A stretch of DNA of 64,000 nt from Saccharofermentans sp. GTDB taxonomy: Bacteria; Bacillota; Clostridia; Saccharofermentanales; Saccharofermentanaceae. The position numbers were made by a program, and so were the translations under genes. The DNA is taken from NCBI GenBank assembly GCA_016292135.1, contig JAEFAZ010000003.1, positions 124,001 through 188,000 of the forward strand, given 5' to 3'. Below, one piece after another: positions 37,695 to 47,336 of this stretch (the stretch's first letter is position 1; each line of letters begins with the position of its first letter). The notes under the pieces were generated by a model, which saw nothing but the letters and a program-made list of their open reading frames with translations, made no database searches and was not told where the DNA came from.

Positions 37695-39464
37695 TCAGTC
37701 TTCCGGCGCCGGAACCTCCTGCGGAGGCGGGCCGCCCAGTCCGACCGCGGATACCACGAAGGGCGCGAGCAGGACGGAAAGGATATAGCTCAGCAGCATG
37801 GTCGGCAGAAGGATCGTGAAGAAGCTCGACAGCCACATTACCGGCATGGGCGGCATCTGGGCGAGAGCTTCGGCCGGAGCGCGGGACCTGCCCATCAGGA
37901 CGCCCACGAGGCTCAGGATCAGACCGATGATGATGCTGTTGCCTACTGACATCGGGATCGCGTTCAGAAGATAGAACTTCAGGGAAGGCGGATTTGCTTT
38001 CGCCTTGGCTGCCAGGCCGCGGCCGAGTTTGCCGAGCGGCAGGAAGAGCGAGATGATGACGCCGAGAACGACTGACAGCAGTATGTTGCTGATGTACATG
38101 ATCGCATGAGGCATGCCTTCGGCTGCCTGTGCGTTTGTCTTGAGTACGATGAAGGTCGCGAGGGCGCCCATTGCCATTGAGATGATGATGGTCATGACAA
38201 GACCGACTATTCTTTCTTTCTTTTTCATATCTTTTACTCGAAGTTTGATCTTCGGCTCCTCATAATTGATCGATATCTTAAGGTCGGACTTCGGGAAGCA
38301 GGAACACGGGTGGATGTAGCCTTTGGCGACGTCGTAACCGCGCCTGCTGTCCACCCTGCCGGGCGAGTATACCTCCCCTGAGATAAGGTGCGATCTGCAG
38401 AAACCGCACTCGCCGCTCCGGCAGTGCGAGGGTACTTTTATGCCTGCCCTCTCGAAAGCCGTTAATACCGTTTCATTTTCTCTCGCGGGAACAGTCCTGG
38501 CGATCCCGTCGTTGCTCGTGACAGTTATGGAGTAGACCTTATCGCTCTCAGGATCTATCTGATCCTTATCGCAGTCTGAGAGCCTGTACTGCCCGTAAGC
38601 GTCGCGCCTGATCCTGCGGGCGGGAACCCTTAGCTTGGCGAGTTCCCCGTCTATGTAATCGTACATGTCCTGCGAGCCGCAGACAAAGTAAGAGTGATCG
38701 GCGGCGGGAGCATATTTCCTGATGATGTCAGAGGAGATGAAGCCGTGCTCGAAGCCCGATCCTTCCGGAAATTCTTCTTCCGACAGGACATGGATGACTC
38801 GGATCCGGGGACATGACGCCTGAAGCGAATCGAGTTCTTCTTCGAACAATATATCGCCACCGGTCTTGCTGCCGTAGAGCAATGTAAGGTCCGCGTCTTC
38901 TATGCCGTCAGCGATAGCATAAGCGATCGAAATCAGAGGAGCGATACCGGATCCTCCCGCGATTCCTACGATGTGGGGCGCGTCACGCAAGGGCTCGTAG
39001 CAGAAGAAACCCTGCGGCGATGAGACATCAAGACAGGTCCCTGCTGCAAAAGTATTGTTTATGAATTCCGATGCAAAACCGTCCTTAGCGTTCTTTACCA
39101 GGATCTGATATTTGCCTTCCAGGGCAAGCTTCGGTGAAGCGCAAAGTGAATATGGTCTCGTGACGAGCGAATCGCCGATCTTAAGAGTCAGGCTGATAAA
39201 CTGGCCCGCCCTGAAATAGGGAAGCTCACTTGTGCCGCGAGAAGGGTCAGCTACAAGAGTATAGAGCCTTGCATTAGTAAGATCTCTTACTTCGCTTACC
39301 TTGACTGCGAGCTTTGCCGGGTGCAGGGATCTGGCAAGGACATTCGCGTTGTATTCATAGCGCGGCTCGTCTTCGGGAGCGCTGTCGATAACGGCTTTTC
39401 TCCTGGGAAGGATCTCCTTGATCCTCTCTGCCGGGATCTCGTTCAGATAGTTTCTATCAGACAT
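37695..39464 (-). CDS. FNR-type flavin reductase with 2Fe-2S ferredoxin domain and C-terminal four-TM domain
   Basis: RPYSLCASP, GIAGGSGIAPLISIAYAI, CRSGECGFCRSHL...HPCSCFP, hydrophobic C-terminus. Confidence 0.85.
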   Translation of the reverse strand: MSDRNYLNEIPAERIKEILPRRKAVIDSAPEDEPRYEYNANVLARSLHPAKLAVKVSEVRDLTNARLYTLVADPSRGTSELPYFRAGQFISLTLKIGDSLVTRPYSLCASPKLALEGKYQILVKNAKDGFASEFINNTFAAGTCLDVSSPQGFFCYEPLRDAPHIVGIAGGSGIAPLISIAYAIADGIEDADLTLLYGSKTGGDILFEEELDSLQASCPRIRVIHVLSEEEFPEGSGFEHGFISSDIIRKYAPAADHSYFVCGSQDMYDYIDGELAKLRVPARRIRRDAYGQYRLSDCDKDQIDPESDKVYSITVTSNDGIARTVPARENETVLTAFERAGIKVPSHCRSGECGFCRSHLISGEVYSPGRVDSRRGYDVAKGYIHPCSCFPKSDLKISINYEEPKIKLRVKDMKKKERIVGLVMTIIISMAMGALATFIVLKTNAQAAEGMPHAIMYISNILLSVVLGVIISLFLPLGKLGRGLAAKAKANPPSLKFYLLNAIPMSVGNSIIIGLILSLVGVLMGRSRAPAEALAQMPPMPVMWLSSFFTILLPTMLLSYILSVLLAPFVVSAVGLGGPPPQEVPAPED

Positions 39465-39465
39465 A

Positions 39466-41004
39466 TCACTTGCCTCCCATTATGTAGCCGTACACCATCA
39501 GGCCGGTCCTGCTGCCGGTGGTGTATGTGGGAAAGAATCCCGACAGTCCCTGCGCGTGTCCTCCGACGAAGAAGAGTCCCGGGATGGTCGGCTCGGACCT
39601 TGAGGCGAGCATCCTCGCGCTCATGCCGTCCCAGCGGTCCGACAGGTAACCGTAGATCGAGCCCTGGGGTGTACCCATGTATCTTGCGAAAGTCACGGGA
39701 CTTGCGATCTCTATCTCTTCGATGTGGGACCTTATGTCGATCTTCATGACCTCTTCAAAATAGGAGATCATCTTATCGGCGACCTTCCTCTTCGTCGCGA
39801 CATAATCTTCGGGCTTAACATCTGCCCAGGCATCGTCGGTATAGGATATCGTCAGCACGAGCTCCGTCGTTCCTTCCGGCGAACACTCGGGAACTGCCAT
39901 GTTAAGACAGCAGACGTCGAGTGCCATGTCATCCATGTCGAGCTTGGCGGAACTGTCAAATATGACCTTGGAATCCCTGGTCGTGCTGATGAAGATGGTG
40001 TAATCTTTTATGCCCAGTTCTTCAGGGGAAGCATCGAGTCCCAGGTAAACGCAGAATGCGCGGAAACCGTATTTGCGGGCGTTGATCTTCTTGATCTCCT
40101 GCCTGGGGACCAGATCCTTGTTGTCTAACATTTTCGAATAAACGATCTCGGGGAAGGTGTTGGATACTACCGCAACGGACTCGAACCTCTGGCCGTTGGA
40201 GGTCTCGACTCCGCAGACCTTGCCGTCCCTGGTCAAGACCTTCGTTACTTCAGTATCGAAAAGGAACCTTACTCCGAGCTGGCAGGCCCTCCTCATTATC
40301 GCGACAGACAGCTCATGCGATCTCATCGAAGGGCAGTATGCTCCGCCGAGAAAATATCCTGATACCATCATGATATAGCGGCTCGCATCGATCGTGTCGA
40401 TGTCGGCGCCCTGGTAAGGCCAGTAGGCAGACATGATGTCGATGCACTTGCTGCTCATGCCGATCGCGCGGAAGAACTCGCCTGCTGACATGGAGAAGAT
40501 CCTTGCGAAGTTCGGGTAGTGCGCCGCCATGACATCAGGGTCCACGACGCCGCGGCACTTGCCAACATATTCCAGACCCTTGCGGAGGTCTTCGGCCGCC
40601 ATGAAGAATCTCTCCATCGCTTCCTTATCTTCAGGACACTCCTTTTCGATCAGGCGGTCGATATTCTCCCTGCCGTGAGGGAATGTGATATCGAGTTCCC
40701 TTACGCCGTTCTTCTCGACTATGTACCTGAAAGAATCCTTGATCGGACGCATGTCGACCTTGACGCCTAGCTCATCGAAAAGCTGTCCCAATTCGCCGCG
40801 GAGTTCACCCTCGCCGAAGTCGGGGATCTCGTGGAGTGCGGCCTCGAATTCGAAGCGTCCTCTGACAAAGGAACTCGCCGCTCCTCCGGGAAGATTATGT
40901 CTTTCGATTACCAGGGTCTTCAAGCCCATCCGGGCCGCTCTTAAGGAAGCCATCAGGCCGCCGTTGCCGGCGCCGATAACTATAAGATCATATCGTAAGT
41001 CCAC
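39466..41004 (-). CDS. CrtI/RetSat-like FAD-dependent desaturase/saturase; likely GTG start at 41004
   Basis: DLIVIGAGNGGLMASLRAARMGLKTLVIERHNLPGGAASSF; C-terminal GLFFVGGHAQGLSGFFPTYTTG; RBS GGGGGT ahead of GTG. Confidence 0.85.
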   Translation of the reverse strand: MDLRYDLIVIGAGNGGLMASLRAARMGLKTLVIERHNLPGGAASSFVRGRFEFEAALHEIPDFGEGELRGELGQLFDELGVKVDMRPIKDSFRYIVEKNGVRELDITFPHGRENIDRLIEKECPEDKEAMERFFMAAEDLRKGLEYVGKCRGVVDPDVMAAHYPNFARIFSMSAGEFFRAIGMSSKCIDIMSAYWPYQGADIDTIDASRYIMMVSGYFLGGAYCPSMRSHELSVAIMRRACQLGVRFLFDTEVTKVLTRDGKVCGVETSNGQRFESVAVVSNTFPEIVYSKMLDNKDLVPRQEIKKINARKYGFRAFCVYLGLDASPEELGIKDYTIFISTTRDSKVIFDSSAKLDMDDMALDVCCLNMAVPECSPEGTTELVLTISYTDDAWADVKPEDYVATKRKVADKMISYFEEVMKIDIRSHIEEIEIASPVTFARYMGTPQGSIYGYLSDRWDGMSARMLASRSEPTIPGLFFVGGHAQGLSGFFPTYTTGSRTGLMVYGYIMGGK

Positions 41005-41179
41005 CTTGGAGATCACCCCCTTTGTGATCAAATGCACCTCTTATAGATTACCATAATTTCTCACACAATCTACGGTCGAATTCGGAACGGGATCAGATCA
41101 ACGGAAGATATCTTTAACGGTGCTGTGTTTAAACGATGCTACTGATCCTCTGGTTTTCCACAAAGATCGAATAATCAGA

Positions 41180-41218
41180 ATTTAGTACCATGTTTTCCCT
41201 TTTCGAATGGTACTAAAT
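41180..41218. repeat. Single inverted repeat D related to arrays B and C
   Basis: ATTTAGTACCAT 41180-41191 / ATGGTACTAAAT 41207-41218, perfect 12-bp arms. Confidence 0.8.
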
Positions 41219-41297
41219 CGGCTGTTTTCAAAAAAAAATGGAAATACTCATTCCAATTTGTTTCCTGACGATTTTTTCGATCCCTGATCAGCAACAA

Positions 41298-41326
41298 AAG
41301 AGGCCGCCTCTTGAGGCAGCCTCGAT
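41298..41326 (-). terminator. Terminator of the CPBP gene
   Basis: Minus strand GAGGCTGCCTCAAGAGGCGGCCTCTTTT. Confidence 0.75.
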
Positions 41327-41347
41327 AGTATTATTCCTTTTGATCTT

Positions 41348-42571
41348 TTATTTCCTGTTGACCATTATGGAGACGCTCGGACTTTCGCCGTCGGTCCCTT
41401 CCCCGTTAACGATCGAGATCTTGTGCTTTCCTTCTTTGAGCATGATGCTGTCCTGATAGATCCTCATCGTGCCGTCGGGGATCTTTCTGTCGTGAACGAC
41501 TTCGCCCGAGGCGTCCCTGATCCTTACGGAATAATCTCCTTCGGCATTTGCCATGACTATGTTGATGCTGACGGAGCTTTCCTTTTCGACATAGAATTCG
41601 ATGGGCCTTGATTCACTGTATTCCTGAGATACTATATACTGCTCTGTGGTCTGAACGAGCTGATTCCTGAAAAGGTTGACAGCAGATACGGTAAAGCCCG
41701 AGATCATCATTACGGATGCGACGATGGCAGCTATGAGGAACCTCCTCTTCTTGTGGGTCGCGGGGTTTAAGAGCCAGAGGCCGAATACGATGAGGAAAGG
41801 CGCCGTGACGCCGCCGATGAGATAAGTCCCGAGGACCTGTCTTAAGGAATCGGGTGTCAGACCGACATCCGCTGTGGCACTGCCGCCGGAAATGTTGTTT
41901 AAAACTTTCATCGCGAAATAACTTAATGATGTCGAAAAGAAATTGACACCGAAATGCATGAGCGATGACAGTATTATGTTGTTCTTCTTGATAACGATGT
42001 AACTGAGACATGCGCCCAGGATCGCGGTGTTGATAAACCTTAACACCGACATGTGATTGATGCCGAAGAACAAAGCCATGATGAGAACGATGACCCAGTC
42101 TTTTTTGATCGATCTGAAGTTGGAAAGGATCGCGCCCCTGTGGATCGCTTCCTCGCAGACTGCGGGCAGGACAGCCACGATCAGTATCAGAAGAAGGTAA
42201 CCCATGGGACCGCTCATGATGTTTATGAGCGACTGTACGTCACTGCCTTCGAGCGAGGACGGTATGAGCGTGCCGACAACGGCTACACTGATCAGTCCGA
42301 AATTAACGCCTCCGACCATCAGAAGGACAGAACCGAAGAAATCCCTTGCGGAAAACTTCTTTATGGGGAACATCTCCTTAAAAGGTATGCGGAAGATGAC
42401 CGCGTAAAGAACGGCAAGCAGGAGAAAGAGGAGCTCGGTCGCTACGAGTCCTATTATGCCCCAGTTCATCTGCATGTAAGCACATAAAGTTACGAACAGT
42501 CCCATTACGACTGCAAACAGGACAAAGCCCATCCAGGGCTTAAGCCTGCTCTGGTTAGTTAATTGCTGCAT
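41348..42571 (-). CDS. CPBP-family intramembrane metalloprotease
   Basis: PAVCEEAIHRGAILSNF (EExxxR), FFGINHMSVLRF, SSLMHFGVNF. Confidence 0.88.
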   Translation of the reverse strand: MQQLTNQSRLKPWMGFVLFAVVMGLFVTLCAYMQMNWGIIGLVATELLFLLLAVLYAVIFRIPFKEMFPIKKFSARDFFGSVLLMVGGVNFGLISVAVVGTLIPSSLEGSDVQSLINIMSGPMGYLLLILIVAVLPAVCEEAIHRGAILSNFRSIKKDWVIVLIMALFFGINHMSVLRFINTAILGACLSYIVIKKNNIILSSLMHFGVNFFSTSLSYFAMKVLNNISGGSATADVGLTPDSLRQVLGTYLIGGVTAPFLIVFGLWLLNPATHKKRRFLIAAIVASVMMISGFTVSAVNLFRNQLVQTTEQYIVSQEYSESRPIEFYVEKESSVSINIVMANAEGDYSVRIRDASGEVVHDRKIPDGTMRIYQDSIMLKEGKHKISIVNGEGTDGESPSVSIMVNRK

Positions 42572-42659
42572 AACAATATCCCTTTCTAAATAAATCCCTT
42601 ATTTTTTCCTCGAAAACCATCTTGATTAATTTAGCATTTTTCAATATCGTTTGCAATAA

Positions 42660-42692
42660 AAATCGCCTGCCGCGCACGATGCGGCAGGCGTT
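42660..42692 (-). terminator. Intrinsic terminator of the second BlaI/M56 operon
   Basis: CGCCTGCCGC-GCACGAT-GCGGCAGGCG; minus-strand tail ATTTTTATT. Confidence 0.85.
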
Positions 42693-42714
42693 CCGGGGAT
42701 CAAAATATCAGATC

Positions 42715-44619
42715 TTATTTTTCTTCATTGAAGACAGTCTTGATGATGTTGATCTGTCCGTCTTGTGTGTAGTTAAAGTAGATGTCGAGCGTTCCGTAGA
42801 AGTCGAACTTTCCTGCTTCAGTTCCGCAGAGGCCCTGCCTTGCGATCAGACAGTTCTGTCCGTCTGCCCTGGCAGCCTTGATATCCCAGATGCCCCAGTC
42901 ACAGGGACCGCCGATCTTATCGCCGGATGAGTACTTGCTGCCGTCAAGATATGCCTGCGCAACGTCACCTATGTCGTTGCCTTTTTCCTGCTTGGCGAGC
43001 TTCTTGTAATGCTTTTCGAGATCGAAAACGATATTGGTATCAGTGTTGTCGATCTTTATCACGCCCTGCTTGCGGTCATCTCCGACAGTTACACGGACGG
43101 GGAAGGAATTACAGGGATCACCGTTCTCATCGGTCATGCCGAACATATACGTGCTCTTAAGGTCCTTCCAGCTGCCGTCAGCGTCCTTCAGGGCAACGAA
43201 CTCCATGAGAGGCATGGAATTAACATGGGGATCAAAGAGCATGACGATATCATCTTTGCTGTCGTTATCGATATCCATGTAGAATACGTCTGCGACATCC
43301 GTGTAAATGGTAACTTTTTCACTATAGACCTCTTCCCTGTTAAGTTCCAGATAAAAGGTTCCGGCACCTTCTTCGTTATATCTTTCAAAATAGATCTTAT
43401 CTTTGGTACCGTCTTTGTCGATATCTGCCTCGAAAACAACATCCATAGAGACAACATCGCCTGCCGATGCAGCTGCATATGTCTTAGGGGGATCTTTATC
43501 AGGCAGCTGATCACCTTCGGTCACAGCGGGGGTCTTATCGGGAAGTTCATCTCCTTCGACAACAGCGGATGTCTTTGACTCTTCAGTTGCCTTTGTTTCT
43601 TCGGGATCCTTATTATCTGCAGGATCTGTCACTGCTGCTTTTATCTTTACATCGCTGCTGTCAAAGACAGCCTTGGCCTGTCTCGGGTTTGTCAGCAAAA
43701 GGACTGACAATACAGCACAACATACAAGTCCCGTGGCTATGAGCCAGAATGCGGGCTTTTTATAATTCAATACACTTTTCACTCTTTCTTTCACTCCTAT
43801 CTCAGCAAATGCGACGGGACAGGCACTGACAAGATTGCCGGGGTACGATAGTTCCAAAAGGGACTTCGAATAACCGATCTTATCCGCCTTGCCCATCTGT
43901 CTTACGGCTCTCTCGTCACAGGCGAGCTCTATATCCCTGCTAAAGAGGATATAGGCTGCCCAGCAAAAAGGATTGAACCAGTGCAGGGCAAGCAGTGTGA
44001 AACCAAGGGGTTTCCACCAGTGATCGCGCCTCGCAAGATGAGCCTTCTCATGTTTCAATACATATTCCATTGTTTTTTCGTCAAGACCTGACGGCAGGTA
44101 TATCACGGGTCTTATGATCCCCATGATGAAGGGACAATCGATCTCATCAGATATCCTGATCCCGGCGGAAGTCTCAACGGATGCCGCTAACTTCTTCTTG
44201 AGCTTTATGTAGTTTACGGCCCCGTAGATCACGAATGCCGCAACGCCCGCGAGCCACACTGAAGTGACTATGGTGATCATCAGCTGCGTTCGAGCCTGCG
44301 CGATCGCGGGGGTCGGTGTCGCTGCCGTTCTTGCACCTTTAGGGCTTCCGATCAACTCGTTTGCAACCGAATCGATCAGTTCCACTCCGGAATCAACATA
44401 AGGGGATGCGTTGATCTTGACCGGCTCGGCACTCGGTACCAGGCTCCACTCGGTCTCGAAAGATACCGGGCATAAGAGCCTTACGGCGACGAGGGCCCAG
44501 AGAAGGCAGGATATCCACTTGGGCGCCTTTTTGAAGAGCAGCCTCAAGAGTATGACCGCCAGTATGATCAGGACTGCCGTCATGCTCATGTTAAAGAGCT
44601 TTAAGAAAACATCGTTCAT
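42715..44619 (-). CDS. BlaR1-like M56 metallopeptidase with Asp-rich FG-GAP/VCBS-like C-terminal domain
   Basis: VLKHEKAHLARRDHWWKPLGF, ALHWFNPFCWAAYILFSRDIELACDERAVR, MDIDNDSKDDIVMLFD. Confidence 0.9.
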   Translation of the reverse strand: MNDVFLKLFNMSMTAVLIILAVILLRLLFKKAPKWISCLLWALVAVRLLCPVSFETEWSLVPSAEPVKINASPYVDSGVELIDSVANELIGSPKGARTAATPTPAIAQARTQLMITIVTSVWLAGVAAFVIYGAVNYIKLKKKLAASVETSAGIRISDEIDCPFIMGIIRPVIYLPSGLDEKTMEYVLKHEKAHLARRDHWWKPLGFTLLALHWFNPFCWAAYILFSRDIELACDERAVRQMGKADKIGYSKSLLELSYPGNLVSACPVAFAEIGVKERVKSVLNYKKPAFWLIATGLVCCAVLSVLLLTNPRQAKAVFDSSDVKIKAAVTDPADNKDPEETKATEESKTSAVVEGDELPDKTPAVTEGDQLPDKDPPKTYAAASAGDVVSMDVVFEADIDKDGTKDKIYFERYNEEGAGTFYLELNREEVYSEKVTIYTDVADVFYMDIDNDSKDDIVMLFDPHVNSMPLMEFVALKDADGSWKDLKSTYMFGMTDENGDPCNSFPVRVTVGDDRKQGVIKIDNTDTNIVFDLEKHYKKLAKQEKGNDIGDVAQAYLDGSKYSSGDKIGGPCDWGIWDIKAARADGQNCLIARQGLCGTEAGKFDFYGTLDIYFNYTQDGQINIIKTVFNEEK

Positions 44620-44622
44620 ACT

Positions 44623-44994
44623 TTATTTCTCTCCGTTTTCGCGGAACTCGTCGATCATCTTCTGGATCTCATCAACTTCCTTAGCGGTAAGTTTCTTCTT
44701 GGAAACAAATGCCGCAACGAAAGCCGGAAGGGATCCTGCGAAGGACTCATCGACGATCTGCCTGCTCCTTGAAGAATAGAACTCTTCCTTGGATATGAGG
44801 CTGGTTACGGTACCGTTATCGTTTACGAGAAGTCCCTTCTCACAGAGCTTGCGGAGGACCGTGTAGGTCGTGGGCTTCTTCCAGCCGAACTCCTTTTCGC
44901 ATATCTTGACGAGATCTCCCGATCCGACGGGCTCATTGGCCCATACGATATCCGCGAACCTTTCCTGTATCGCTCCGAGTTCAAAATCGATCAT
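44623..44994 (-). CDS. BlaI/MecI-family repressor
   Basis: ERFADIVWANEPVGSGDLVKICEKEFGWKKPTTYTVLRKLCEKGLL. Confidence 0.9.
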   Translation of the reverse strand: MIDFELGAIQERFADIVWANEPVGSGDLVKICEKEFGWKKPTTYTVLRKLCEKGLLVNDNGTVTSLISKEEFYSSRSRQIVDESFAGSLPAFVAAFVSKKKLTAKEVDEIQKMIDEFRENGEK

Positions 44995-45134
44995 CTTTCT
45001 TACTCCTTTCCTTGCCCAGCGCCCCTTCCCTTATCCCATTCTCCGGGGCTTAGGCTTCCGGCCGGTTCTTTGCGGGATCGACGGTCGTCACCGTTCTCCC
45101 GCTTTTTGCTGTACAGCTGCATCCTGTCGACTTT

Positions 45135-45194
45135 GGTTTATCCGGATAAACCCTGATGCTCTTTGAGTTTATCGCGATAAACCAAAAATGTCAA
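45135..45194 (-). promoter_or_regulatory. Dual palindromic operator and promoter for the second BlaI/M56 operon
   Basis: GGTTTATCCGGATAAACC 45135-45152; GTTTATCGCGATAAAC 45167-45182; minus-strand TTGACA-N17-TAAACT. Confidence 0.85.
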
Positions 45195-45203
45195 GCGGTA
45201 TTT

Positions 45204-47222
45204 TTAACTGATCTTTTCGTATTTGATCTGATGATCCTTACAGTATCCTTCCGCGTATGAACCGGGCGCGACACTGAGGGTAAGATCATCATTGCACCAT
45301 GCGAAGGCACCTTCTCCTATATATGCCACACTGTCAGGGACGACTGCCTTGCCTAAGGCACTGCATTCGCTGAAGGCACCCGCATCGATCCTGATCACGC
45401 TCCCGGGTATATCCAGTTCTGTAAGAGATGTGCATAAATAGAAAGCGGCTTCACCGACCCTGCTAACGCTTGATGGGATGATAACAGTCTTCAGCTTTTC
45501 GCTTTCGCAAAAGGCATAAGGGCCTATCATCCTGACTCCGTCCGGTATCTTATATTCAGCCGTATCATAAGCGGCGGCAGAGAAGATGAAGGTCTGACCG
45601 GCTTTATCTATCAGAGCACCGTCCCTGATCTCGAATGCTCCGTTCGACGGTGATATCCTGATGTCGTTAAGAGCCCGGCAACAAGCAAACGGATTGGCAC
45701 CCATCTTGCTGACAGCCGGCCCTATCACGACCATCCTAAGGGACTCACAGAAGCCGAAGGCCCTGTCACCGATCGAGATCACGCTGTCCGGTATAGTCAG
45801 TTCAGTAAGCGACGAACATGAAAGAAAGGCCTCCGTACTGATCAAGGTCACACTGTCCGGAACAGTAATGCTGACGAGTGATGCGCACTGTGCAAATGTC
45901 TGATCACCTATTTCCGTGACACCATCCGGGATCTTGATCTCCTTTATGGAAGCGCATCCTACAAAAGCAAAATCCCCTATCTCCGTGACCGTCTCAGGCA
46001 GCACTATGTCTTCGAGGGAACTGCAGTCGCAAAAAGCTCCTTTCCCGATGACCCTGACGCTGCCCGGGATACTGACAGAAGTCAGAGAGGAACATTGGTC
46101 AAAAGCGTAACCTCCTAATATCTCCGTACCTTCCTTTACTGCAAAACCGTCGATGGCCTTTGCCGGCGGGCAATAGATCAGACGCCTGTCCTCCCTGCCG
46201 TAAAGAACCCCGTCTGACATCTCAAAATACGGGTTATCTTCCGATACGCTGATATTCTTGCTTTTGCAGTCATCCCAAAAAGTGAAAGGGTTATCACCGA
46301 TCCTGCTGACAGTTGCAGGTATGTTTATGACAAGCAGCGACGGGCAGTTATGGAAGGCATGATCTCCTATAGATTCAAGCCCCTCCGGTAGTTCAGCCAG
46401 TGCCAGCGAATTGCAGTAAGAAAACGCGTATTCACCTATGCTCTTAAGACTTGACGGCAGCCCGATCCGGATAAGTCCCATACACCTTTCAAAAGCATTG
46501 TCTTCTATCTTTTCGAGGCCTTCGGGCAGCGTGATCTCAGTAAGTACCGTACAGTCGGTGAAAGCTCCCTTCCCTATTATCTTCGTGCCTTCCGGGACAC
46601 TGTATTCCGATACCGAAGCCTTTCCGGGATATGTGATAAGGCGCCTGTCCTTTTTCGCTATAAGGACATCGCCGTCAAATTCCAGATAGTCACTTCCTGA
46701 CGGGAAAACAAATTCACTGATCTTGAAACACCTGATGAAAGGATTGGCTCCCAGATCTGCGAGCGTTCCGGGAAGCTCCACGCTCTCGAGGAAAGAGCAG
46801 CCTAAGAAAGCCTGATCTCCGATCTCCTTTATCCCTTCGGAAAGTGACAGCTTTCTGACACTGCCACAGTAGGCAAATGCCTCGCTGCCGATCGCTGTTA
46901 CCTTCATCCCGTCCAGCTCGGAAGGGATCCGGATCTCGCTGTCGCTGCCCGTATATCTTACGATGGTAAGATTCCCGTCTTCATTCTTTACATACTCATA
47001 ATCCCCGCACTTGGGGTTAACTTCCTCATCCCAGTCCGTACTGTCTTCAGTAGGGACTGCCGCTTTTTCCGTCCCGCTGTCTTCTGCCGGGCCGGAAACG
47101 CTGCTTACCGGGGTCTCCAAAGATCCCCCGGCATCACTGATATTTCCGGCCCCGCATCCTGCCGCAGGCAGGATGAGAGCCGATGAGATCAGCAAAGCCA
47201 ATAACTTATCGATCTTTCTCAT
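45204..47222 (-). CDS. BspA-type LRR_5 lipoprotein
   Basis: Lipobox LILPAAGC; repeated FxxCxSLxxVxIPxSVxxIGxxAF units. Confidence 0.9.
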   Translation of the reverse strand: MRKIDKLLALLISSALILPAAGCGAGNISDAGGSLETPVSSVSGPAEDSGTEKAAVPTEDSTDWDEEVNPKCGDYEYVKNEDGNLTIVRYTGSDSEIRIPSELDGMKVTAIGSEAFAYCGSVRKLSLSEGIKEIGDQAFLGCSFLESVELPGTLADLGANPFIRCFKISEFVFPSGSDYLEFDGDVLIAKKDRRLITYPGKASVSEYSVPEGTKIIGKGAFTDCTVLTEITLPEGLEKIEDNAFERCMGLIRIGLPSSLKSIGEYAFSYCNSLALAELPEGLESIGDHAFHNCPSLLVINIPATVSRIGDNPFTFWDDCKSKNISVSEDNPYFEMSDGVLYGREDRRLIYCPPAKAIDGFAVKEGTEILGGYAFDQCSSLTSVSIPGSVRVIGKGAFCDCSSLEDIVLPETVTEIGDFAFVGCASIKEIKIPDGVTEIGDQTFAQCASLVSITVPDSVTLISTEAFLSCSSLTELTIPDSVISIGDRAFGFCESLRMVVIGPAVSKMGANPFACCRALNDIRISPSNGAFEIRDGALIDKAGQTFIFSAAAYDTAEYKIPDGVRMIGPYAFCESEKLKTVIIPSSVSRVGEAAFYLCTSLTELDIPGSVIRIDAGAFSECSALGKAVVPDSVAYIGEGAFAWCNDDLTLSVAPGSYAEGYCKDHQIKYEKIS

Positions 47223-47336
47223 TTTTTCCTCCAATCCTGATATCGAAAAACTATCCTTAAAGGGGCGCTCACGCTTCCCTTATTCCCGGGTACGGCCGTG
47301 ACGGGCCGTCTTATGCATCAGCATTCTGTCGACGTT

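Noticed and set aside
27361-41037. Carotenoid biosynthesis cluster
   Set aside because: There is a CrtI-like protein, but no phytoene synthase (CrtB) or cyclase; the surrounding genes are phospholipid head-group enzymes instead.
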